Shown piece by piece: positions 56,143 to 64,000 of a stretch of DNA of 64,000 nt (the first letter of the stretch is position 1; each line of letters begins with the position of its first letter). This DNA comes from Locusta migratoria (lineage: Eukaryota > Arthropoda > Insecta > Orthoptera > Acrididae), in the NCBI GenBank assembly GCA_026315105.1, contig CM048745.1:785273390-785337389 (forward strand), in the 5' to 3' direction. The position numbers and the translations under genes were made by a program. A model generated the notes under the pieces. It worked only from the letters and a program-made list of their open reading frames with translations. It was not told the origin of the DNA and made no database searches.

Positions 56143-56565
56143 GTTCACTACTTGAGAATTTCTACATATCCGTCACTGCTGTTGGTAGCTATTCTTAATT
56201 CGAAATCTGGAATATTGATTACGGTAACAGATGGTGTGCGTATTTACAGCAGGCCGATTGCCAGGCGGTTTGAAAAGTTTCAAGTGTGAGCCTGTAGGTT
56301 GGAGTACGAAGAAGAGGGCTGTGTGCGTTGGGACCGATAGAAGCAACTTGTTGCTTCGCCGCGCGCTCGGCCCACTTTGTGGTGTAAGTGATGTCGGTAC
56401 CGAATTCCAGCGGGGCATTTTCTGCCGTGAACAAATTGCCTGTCGTCTCCAGCAGGAACTTAGAACGGTAGCCAAGGGAACGATTTTTAAATTGCGTATC
56501 TCCTGAGCAAACGCGCGATCGTCGCCGTCGCCGTGCTGCTGGGAATTAACGATCGTCTTCAGACG

Positions 56566-56623
<58 letters not shown>

Positions 56624-57528
56624 GACGTAGAATATTCTACACATTGATTTTTTTTAACAGTTTGGAGTGGCTTAATAAGTGTTCGTGTATTGTTGAGTTT
56701 CGTCAGGCCGAATACGGAAAGTCTACAAATGACTAAATGATTTCACGAGGTTTAGATCCTGGAACCTGAGCTAAAAAATAAATAAATAAAATAAATAAAA
56801 AAGAAAAAGAAAAAAGTAAATAAATAAATAATTCTGGCCATCATAACCGCTATACCAAAAGTGAATGCAAGTAATGTAATTTTATTTATTGTGATATATT
56901 CGTATGTAAAATAGGAAGGAAGCATAGTTCATTCAGTATTTATATACCTTTAATTCTACAGCGTGTATAAGAAGAATAAAAAGATTGACTTTAGGTAAGG
57001 TTGGGGTTTAACTTTGACTCGTTTTTAGAATACAGGAGCTAGCTGTTGGTTCTCCTTACTTTCACCATAGGTGAACATCCCTACCTATTCTCTTCTTAGT
57101 TTTCTTTTAATTCAACCTCTTCCATATTACTATGGACACCGTGAACCCGTTCTTGATAGAACACCTGAGGCTCCTAGCTGCTGCTACCGCTCTGAGTTCT
57201 GAAAGTTATTTCACCAACCTGTCGTCTTCTTCCGTAATTGTCCCAGCGCAGAAAACAGCACGCAGGTCGTTGGTTCTTGCTCTTGAGGCTGCAATTGACT
57301 AGGAAGTGTTTTCTTTTTTATAGTTTTCTATAAAATGATGAGCTAAAGATGATGGGATGCAAGCTAATTTATTAGTCATAAACGCTGAAAATTAGGAAAC
57401 TGCACATAATTAACTGTATTGTTCCTTGTCTCTGCATTAAAGTTTATAACTGTTAAATGAAACATTAGTCCTTTGTGAGTGTACAATATCACCGAATCCG
57501 AACTGATACATGTTTACAGTCTGAACAC
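56143..57528. other. Unassigned, with GA microsatellite
   Basis: No gene recognised. An uninterrupted GA run is at 56571-56621 and an AAAT-type low-complexity stretch at 56775-56832. The frame at 56231-56506 (91 residues) and its opposite-strand partner show no known motif. Confidence 0.45.
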
Positions 57529-59107
57529 TGTGAGATTACCGCCCAATAGAAATATTGGTAATTAATAGCATTTGATAATTAAACAGTATGACGTTCACTG
57601 CGAACATTGACCATGCCAATGCAATAAATGTTACACAATTTTAAACTTATTAATTATGGTACCGATGTATCTACACAGTTGGGTGACAACATTAATAGTT
57701 AGGCCATAGGTAGAAATTCTCCACGTTGAGATTTGCTGTGTGCTTGTAGCTGACGGGAGGCCAGCGAGCAGGCCGACGTTGGTGGCTTGTTCCAGCTTAG
57801 GATTTTACAGTTTCGTTTCCGGTGAGGGGAGAGAGGGACAATTGCGAGTGCCAGGCACAGTGCAGTGCACAGCATGAAATAAAATATTCTAATACTACTG
57901 GCAATTGAAGTAATACGATGCAGTTAGGAACCTTTAAAGGCCCTCATTAGAAAATAGCCTATTGATAAATAAACAATACATTAGCTGATATAGTCACATC
58001 TGGCGTAATATGTATAATTGACAATGAAAAGTAATAAATTACCAATGAATACAAGACAGTTACACAACCAGCATGGCAATGTTTGTTTATAAAAATAATA
58101 TATTAACTATTTCTCATTTTATTTTCAATTAATCTTGTGTATTTTATCTTGAAGTATTCACTTAAATCACTTATCCGTGATATAAGAAATTGCACGATTG
58201 TAATAAATAGTGCAAAGGATGTTTATACCAATATAAAAACATAAAAGAAATTTGTTTAATGTGTAGTGTAATTATTTTGATTTTAAGTAAAGTTTTAGAA
58301 ATGTATTGACTGAGCGCTGTACGTTAGCAAATTGGGGAAGTTGATGACGTAGGGAAAAAACCCGGCAGTTTGGCTTTTGGCGCGCGCGCGCGCGCGCGCG
58401 CGCGCGTGCGCGTGGGCAGGAAGTGACGAGTCGGGAGCGAGTGGTGGAGCTGGCCGGGCGGCGTCGCTCTGGAGCAGTCGGCATGTGGATCTCCAGGTGG
58501 AGACTTTAGATTTTTGTGTGGCAATTGCCAAGTGTGGTTGCTCGTCGTAGACTGAACTAAGTTGTATCGAGTGCTACTGTGTGTTGTGAATATTTAGCCG
58601 GTGGAACAAGGTGTGCATCGTACTGAATTAAAGTGACTGTGTTTTGTTAGTGTAACACGTGTCGTCGCATAGGCATGAACATAAACGGTGTTTGAGACAT
58701 GCACATGGTGTGAAAACAATTTGCGACAAATATTCATTTTGTCTGGGGGCTCACGAGCTATAATTCTTTTGATAAATGTGTCGACGTACAGACGTATCAG
58801 CCACAGGGTTCTAATATTGTGAAATAAACAATAGAAAGTGAACTTTCACGTGTTTTCAAAAATAGTAGTTAGTACACCCTTTTCTCTCATGAACTTGACT
58901 TTATTATGAATTTTTTTGTTAATCATATGCAGGGAAGGAAAGCTGTGAACGTTTGATATCATCCCCTAGAAAACGAGTCAAACAATAGCAATCACAGTTC
59001 CAGTGTTTTTGCATGTTTAGGAATATGGTTCACAGTTGGTGGTTGTGAGTTTTAAAAATTAAACTTTCCCTATTTTAAACTCTCACCCCGACCTTCACCC
59101 TCGCAAC
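57529..59107. repeat. Long direct repeat of about 1.5 kb, copy 2
   Basis: This is the counterpart of 53098-54614. It differs by an expanded CG run (58381-58406, where copy 1 has gcgcacgcgcatgcg) and small insertions such as ataaacggtgtttgagacat near 58680. It ends ccttcaccctcgcaac, directly beside the BEL/Pao LTR at 59116. Confidence 0.85.
58381..58406. repeat. (CG)n run
   Basis: Thirteen uninterrupted CG units followed by tgcgcg. Alternating purine-pyrimidine DNA of this kind can adopt Z-form. It is unusual in an AT-rich neighbourhood and absent from the paralogous copy near 53960. Confidence 0.95.
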
Positions 59108-59115
59108 ACCCAATC

Positions 59116-59345
59116 TGAACCGTACATGTTAACAGTGTGAGCGCTGTTGTAATTAAAGCACCATAATGCCATATATTTCACAATTTATTTAATAAACAAT
59201 AACACACAAACGTACGTCTGTCAGGAAGGATTCACTCCATAGATCACAAATTGATCGTAACCACAGTGTTAACATACATGTAAAGAAAGTAACTAGTACA
59301 AATAACAAACATAGTTTATATTTGGCAAACTTTAAATTCTCCACA
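59116..59345 (-). repeat. BEL/Pao 3' LTR
   Basis: A 230-bp segment with tgaaccgtacatgttaacag at one end and aaattctccaca at the other, placed next to a polypurine tract downstream of pol. The minus-strand start is tgtggagaatttaaag. The partner 5' LTR is not in the window, so the limits rest on tg/ca ends and the tract. Confidence 0.65.
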
Positions 59346-59357
59346 TTCCTCCCATCC
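59346..59357 (-). promoter_or_regulatory. BEL/Pao polypurine tract
   Basis: The minus strand reads ggatgggaggaa immediately before the LTR, the expected position and composition for the primer of plus-strand DNA synthesis. Confidence 0.65.
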
Positions 59358-59390
59358 TGAAATTGTGCAAATAATTTCAGTCACAAAATG

Positions 59391-60677
59391 TCACACATAA
59401 CTTATGCCTACAAATATCACAGGATATTTTTCAGAAGAGTATTTTGGATTGGGAACCACTCTGTCACCACTGTGGGTTCTGTACCCTTGGGCACTGTTAT
59501 TAAGTGAAGAGACCTTGGAAACCAAAGGGTTTTCATGGGTGTCTACCTCAAAAGGATACAGTCGTTCAATAGGTCTTATTAGTGTCCCATCTTTCAGCTT
59601 CAACTTAGCTACCCGAGATACAACGTCCTTGCCAGGAAAGAGTGACATTATTCTTGCCAATGGCCACTCCACTCCATTTTGGTGCTCACAACCAACTAGA
59701 ACCACATCACCTTCCTTCAAGGTCAATGTTCCTTTTCCTTTAGGGTGCTGGATCAGCTGGGACAAATATTCCGTCCTGAAGCGTTGTTTCAGTTCTTGCA
59801 TCAGGTGTTGTCTGTAACGTAGGCATGACTGGAACTTATCCTTCTCAAGATGGTAAATATCTTGCACAAATTATCTCCAGCATCGTTAAGGAACATTGAT
59901 GGTGTCAAAGGACACAAATCCTCAAGATCCTCTGATACATAAGTCTGTGGGCGTCCATTGATCACAGTGTCTATGTCACAAAGCGAAGTCAAAAGTTCTT
60001 CATAAGTGAGTACTGATCTTCCGAGCATTCCTCTCAATAATTCTTTAATGGAACGGATCAGACGTTCCCACCACCCTCCCCACCAACTCGCAGTAGGGGG
60101 ACTGAACTTCCACTCTATCCCTTGAAACCTAGATTGTTGTTGAAGTTATTGGAGATCTAAACTTTTAAATGCATTGGAAGCTCCAATAAAATTAGTACCG
60201 TTGTCCGAGTAGATAATGGATGGACGTCCCCTTCTAGCAATAAATCTTCTCAGTGAAAGAATAAACGCTTCAGTACTTAATGATGAAACCGGTTCTAGAC
60301 GGATTGCTCGATAAATGGCACAGGTGTATAGAACGATCCATATCTTGGAATTATCTCTGAGGAATAGTGGTCCTGTCATATCAATACCAACCACTTCAAA
60401 AACATTCGCAACCTTTACACGATCTTTAGGTAGAGGAGCATACTGTTCCAGCATTCTTTTATTGATGACGCTTACATCGCAGACATCTTGCTATCACCTT
60501 CTTCACCGTCTTGCTGGTTTGTATTATCCAATACTTTTTTCTCAAATAGGTTATTAAGAACTGTACACCAGCATGACAATGAAGTTGATGTTGTTCCATA
60601 ATCATTGCCTCAACTATTTCATGTTTCTTAGGAAACACCAATGGATATCTAAAGTTCATTAGATCCTCTCTCATCAC
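59391..60677 (-). pseudogene. BEL/Pao integrase and C-terminal domain
   Basis: The zinc-binding part is QHQLHCHAGVQFLITYLRKK and later ARCLRCKRHQ (60459-60677). The core is FEVVGIDMTGPLFL (first Asp), SIIYSDNGTNFIGASNAF (second Asp) in 60146-60454, and WWERLIRSIKELL near 60040-60080 (Glu), giving a DDE triad. GRPQTYVSED follows, then the BEL-specific C-terminal domain (59391-59867) with GDVVLVGCEHQNGVEWPLAR and VSRVAKLKLKDGTLIRPIER. Integrase joins element cDNA to host DNA. Stops and shifts occur near 59868, 60040-60140 and 60455. Confidence 0.9.
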
Positions 60678-60889
60678 AATCTTTGTCTTCTCTCGGATGA
60701 GGCCTTCCTCGTCTCTTACAACTTTTATTCCATTAACATTATCACCTTCAGCTGGAAATGAATCAGACTGAATGCCTTTGACGACAACCAGCTCTGCTGC
60801 CTTTACTTCTGAAAAATGTAAGGGCTTGTATGTGAGTTAGTCTTCCTTGCATTCCTGAAAAATCTAAGAATTCAAGACACAACCCTTAT

Positions 60890-61426
60890 TCAATGAGAAA
60901 AGCTCCAATTTCTTGTCATTTCCATTGTCACCGTGTAGTCCACCGTCTTCTTACTTTTTGCTGAAATTGTGGTTTCGTTCTCATTATTTTCGAGCTGATT
61001 AAATGGACACTCTTCTTCTGGTTGTTTTAACCATTCTGGACCTTTCCACCATTCCAAGTCTTTCAGCTGGGTCGGATAACATCCTCTTGATATGAGACCA
61101 GGTGGAATGTGTAGTCCCGGAATATGTCTCCAGTCCTCTGGACATGTTAAACTTCTGATCTCTCTTACCCTGTTGCTGACAAATGTAGCCCATGGTTCAT
61201 CTCTTCTTATCCAAGCTAATGCGGTTGAAGAATCATTCCAGAAATATTCTGTTACATTTTGTATATGCAGAGCCAACTTAACTGATGATACAAGTCTACT
61301 TCCAACTAGACAGCCTAATAACTCCAGCCTAGGAATGGTGATGTCCTTGAGAGGGGCCACTCGGGCTTTAGCTAAAAGTAGTTGCACTGAAACTCCCAGG
61401 TCACTTTCAGTTCTCAAAAAGGTCAC
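60890..61426 (-). pseudogene. BEL/Pao RNase H region
   Basis: The frame reads LLLAKARVAPLKDITIPRLE, LLGCLVGSRLVSSVKLALHI, FWNDSSTALAWIRRDEPWAT, FVSNRVREIRSLTCPEDWRH and IPGLHIPPGLISRGCYPTQL. The PRLEL and F-W-DS--AL-WI blocks with V--RV-EI are typical of the RNase H and connection region of Pao-type pol (P-G-NPADL-SRG becomes PGLHIPPGLISRG here). It follows the RT on the same strand. Confidence 0.85.
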
Positions 61427-61471
61427 AGCAGCGTAAGCGCGTTGGCTAGCATTTATGAGGGTATGAAGTGT

Positions 61472-62422
61472 CTATTGGCTCCTTTCCTTCACACCTCCCG
61501 TGATTAATCGAGGGACTTCCACCTCCCTTAAGCAGTTTATTTCCTGATAACCTTTGCGAAATTCATTATCAATACTCTCGGGTAATGGCGAGATCCACTT
61601 CAATTTGACCTTCTTGGTTTCGCTTCCTATGCTCCATGCTTTCTGGAATAACAGTTTAAAAGGGAGAAGTACTGGTATGAGAAACCAAATGACATCAAAA
61701 ATCTTCTGTACAAAGGAAAGTAGGATTCTCTTGGTCACTACTTCAGGGAGAACTGAAAAGTGTGTATTAAATTCAACACTCAGCGTATCTGATCTTCTGT
61801 TCCACTGTAGTCCGAGAACCTTTGTGATGTCTCTCTTCTCTGTTTCACAATCCTCCCTCAGTGAGATTTTTTCTGTCGAATATTCCCTATTTCTAAGTTG
61901 CATTTTTGCATCATTCATTAGTTTAACACAATCAGTCTGAAACGTATCAAATTGTTCCCTTGAATCAACCGATGTCACACAGTTGTCAACATACATGGAC
62001 TCCATCAATTTTTGTGCTTTTAACTTGTCTTCTTCACGGACATTGGAAATATGGTTTACTGTTACAGCACCTAAGATAAACGGGCTGCAGGTAGTTCCAA
62101 AAACAACCCGCGAGTGTCTGTAACATTTCATTTTCTTCACATTGCCATTCTCTCATTATTGAAAAGAAATCCCGATCTTTTGTCGCAACCTCAATCATTT
62201 GGCTTTTCAGATGTCTGAAGAAACTCTAATTGCATTCTCTCGAAATATGAGAAGCATCTCTGGGATTAACTGAACATGACTGGGTCCCTTCTCTAGGCAG
62301 TCATTCAATGAAACACCTTCTCCTGTCTTGCAGGAAGCGTCAAATACTGGACGAACTGGAGTTGTCAGGCTTGTTAATTTAATTACTGGTCGATGAGGAA
62401 GGTAATGGCACCGTCTTTCCAA
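61472..62422 (-). pseudogene. BEL/Pao reverse transcriptase
   Basis: 62207-62422 has CHYLPHRPVIKLTSLTTPVR and VFDASCKTGEGVSLNDCLEK, the start of a Pao-type RT. 61472-62140 has VVFGTTCSPFILGAVTVNHI, then MYVDNCVTSVDSREQF (YVDN at the catalytic position, where many RTs have YxDD) and LGLQWNRRSDTLSV. It ends with EFRKGYQEINCLREVEVPRL. RT copies the element RNA into DNA. The frames are separated near 62141-62206. Confidence 0.9.
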
Positions 62423-62458
62423 TTATTCATCCGCTAACTCTTCTATGAACCCTTCTTT

Positions 62459-62878
62459 CTACCAGTCATTGAAAATCTCATCGTAACTCGTGTACAGATT
62501 TGCCTTCTTTAGCTTGTCAGTTATAGACTCAAGTCTCTTCTCTGCAATGTGTTTATTGGAACTGATCTCAGTTTGACCTTTCTTCCATGGGAGTTTTACT
62601 ATGTAGCGGCCACTGTCATCTCTTTTCAATGTGCTGAGGATATCCCGTTTGACCTCTTCGTTTGTTTTGTTTTCTACCGGATCACAGATACCAATAGTCT
62701 CTAGGTCCCAAAGCTGATATATCGTTTGTGCACCGTCACAAGCCATTGAGATGGTGAGGTTACTTAGACTGACATTAACAGATTGATCAAGCCTCTCTCC
62801 AGTCAAAGTCCATCCAAGTTGTGTTTCCACTGCTGTAAGTCCATTCTTCAAATTAACCACCTTTCCTGTGAGTATCAT
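62459..62878 (-). pseudogene. BEL/Pao protease-RT connector
   Basis: A 139-residue frame with TAVETQLGWTLTGERLDQSV (the G---TxxGWxxxG block after the protease), TIYQLWDLETIGICDPVENK and GRYIVKLPWKKG, all standard between protease and RT in BEL/Pao. It continues into the RT frame at 62422 after a shift. Confidence 0.85.
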
Positions 62879-63065
62879 GGCATATACATCCTTCCTATGA
62901 AGAGATCAGTCTCGGGGAAATCATCCCCCAGGTCACTGATCCAAATCTTCTTCCTTTTCAACTCTTGCAGCAAATCTGAAGATCTTGACACTCATGGGAT
63001 CGATTAAAAAATTCTAGGATGATCCCTTAACTCTATTTCACAACTGAATTGTCGGTCATTTCTTC

Positions 63066-63470
63066 CTATGTTAATTTTATATCTCTTGTGTTTAATGCTA
63101 GATGTATGGTTTTTCCACCAAACAATACATGGGATACTATTTCTTCTGCACAAGGTTCTAGTCTCAACTCCTCAACTCTACTCTGAAGGAGGTAGCTTCG
63201 TTGTGAACCACAGGCTAAAAATGCACGAACTCTTTTCTGTTTACCATTCCCTTGTAATAAGACCATCAATGTTTGTAGGACAACTTGATCAATATAAGTA
63301 TGGTTAGCTAGGTCGTATGTGACTTGGCTTTGCTGAATTTCTTTCTTAATCTTTGATTCACTCTTTTCAGTTCGTGATAGATCTGGACACATAACAGTAC
63401 TGTGCTTGTTTCCACAAAGTAAGCAGTGTATGGAAGACTTGCAGTTCTTAGCTAATTTGGTTGGGTGTTA
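63066..63470 (-). pseudogene. BEL/Pao gag knuckle and protease
   Basis: Upstream of the frame, CLLCGNKHSTVMCPDLSR is a Cys-X2-Cys-X3-His-X4-Cys zinc knuckle from the end of gag. The protease follows with VLLQGNGKQKRVRAFLACGS and QRSYLLQSRVEELRL. In active relatives the Leu-Asp-X-Gly-Ser site carries the catalytic Asp; here it reads LACGS, so the Asp is replaced by Ala and the enzyme would be inactive. The 62880-63065 interval has no open frame. Confidence 0.85.
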
Positions 63471-63492
63471 AACATTTTTGATTTACAGACTA

Positions 63493-64000
63493 CTAGGTTG
63501 GATTTTCTGGATCTGACAGAGCTTGGGCCCTGTGCACTAGAGTTTTCAAGACTCCATTCTTCTGTGCTGGGTGGTGGCAGCTACTGGCTTGAAGATATAA
63601 GTCAGTGTGGGTAGGTTTTCGATACACACTATGCCCCAGAGTGCCGTCTGCCTTCCTCTTGACCAGGACATCCAAGAATGGGAGCTGCCCATCCTTCTCT
63701 AGCTCCATAGTGAATTTTATACTCGGGTGGCGTGAATTTAGGTGTTCCAGGAACTCCTCCAGCTTCTCCCTGCCATGGGGCCAAATGACAAATGTGTCAT
63801 CAACGTACCTGAAGAAGCACTTGGGTTGATAAGTGGCTGATGCAAGTGCCTCCTCTTCGAATCTTTCCATGAAAAGGTTGGCTACCACTGGTGATAATGG
63901 GCTGCCCATTGCCACTCCTTCCGTTTGCTCATAAAACTGACCCCCGTAAAGAAAATAAGTCGAGGTCAGTACATGCTTGAACAAGTCAAGCAGGGCACCA
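63493..64000 (-). pseudogene. Penelope-like reverse transcriptase, partial
   Basis: The frame is open from the window edge (GALLDLFKHVLTSTYF) and continues EQTEGVAMGSPLSPVVANLF, FFRYVDDTFVIWPHG (YVDD catalytic pair), EFLEHLNSRHPSIKFTMELE, LPFLDVLVKRKADGTL and HSVYRKPTHTDLYLQASSCH. These are diagnostic blocks of Penelope-like RTs, which are related to telomerase RT. The visible part has no stop. The usual GIY-YIG endonuclease is absent: after SDPENPT and a stop the sequence becomes BEL gag. It is a piece joined to the BEL element, and the 5' part lies outside the window. Confidence 0.9.

Larger units (their letters stand above)
59116..63470 (-). mobile_element. BEL/Pao LTR retrotransposon, 3' part
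   Basis: On the minus strand, from 63470 downward, come a gag zinc knuckle, protease, reverse transcriptase, RNase H, integrase and C-terminal domain, then a polypurine tract and a 230-bp LTR. The domain order (integrase last) and the Pao-type RT and H2C2 integrase identify the family. Most of gag and the 5' LTR are absent; a Penelope-like sequence takes their place at 63493. The pol is split among at least seven frames. Confidence 0.9.

Noticed and set aside
57130..57300. Small gene beginning at the ATG near 57132
   Set aside because: A short reading ends at a stop near 57300; there is no domain, and neighbouring sequence is repeat-derived.
53098..59107. Calling the 1.5-kb direct repeats a defined LTR retrotransposon
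   Set aside because: No primer-binding site, polypurine tract, coding region or matching flanking duplication could be seen.

Overview
This window looks like animal nuclear DNA from a large, repeat-rich arthropod genome, most likely an orthopteran insect such as a locust or grasshopper. That assignment is inference, from insect-type Gypsy, BEL/Pao, LOA, RTE, I, Tc1, mariner, hAT, piggyBac and PIF/Harbinger relatives plus two families of tRNA-derived SINEs. I see no convincing host gene, rRNA or functional tRNA. Almost everything recognisable is a transposable element, most are broken by stops, frameshifts or deletions, and many are nested.

Region 1-7.4 kb: a Tc1-like element is split near its left tip by a 4.1 kb hAT-like element, which itself contains a decayed piggyBac-like element. 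Region 7.4-16.5 kb: a plus-strand RTE-type LINE is interrupted by a 5'-truncated CR1-like LINE. Next to it lies a minus-strand Gypsy-type gag split by a 2.6 kb CR1-like LINE. Region 16.5-22 kb: an I-clade LINE is split by about 1.9 kb of other repeats, followed by an inverted-duplicate mariner and a SINE.

Region 22-28.4 kb: an inverted-repeat-bounded element of about 4 kb contains a Penelope-like palindrome with an 11-bp target-site duplication (TSD), SINEs, and a PIF/Harbinger element flanked by TAA. The Harbinger element in turn carries a hAT MITE with a perfect 8-bp TSD and another SINE. Region 28.4-39.1 kb: a LOA-type LINE with intact termini and an 11-bp TSD sits inside the 3' part of a minus-strand Jockey-group LINE whose coding strand is extremely pyrimidine-rich.

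Region 39-46 kb: Gypsy LTR and integrase debris. Region 46.4-47.4 kb: an elaborate foldback element with three tRNA-like modules. Region 48-51 kb: LINE fragments and a second Tc1-like element with a recognisable DD34E triad. Region 53-59 kb: two direct repeats of about 1.5 kb flank a 145-bp-period tandem array that a SINE has entered. Region 59.1-63.5 kb: a minus-strand BEL/Pao pol with its 3' LTR and polypurine tract. A Penelope-like reverse transcriptase runs off the right edge.

The genes do not form a pathway; the window records successive insertions. No wholly new system is proven. The best candidates for something undescribed are the 46.4-47.4 kb tRNA-bearing foldback, the 24.1-28.0 kb CACTA-ended inverted-repeat element, the hammerhead-like motif in the 24.6 kb palindrome, and the 53/57 kb long direct repeats. 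All reading was by eye; boundaries marked approximate may move by tens of bases.
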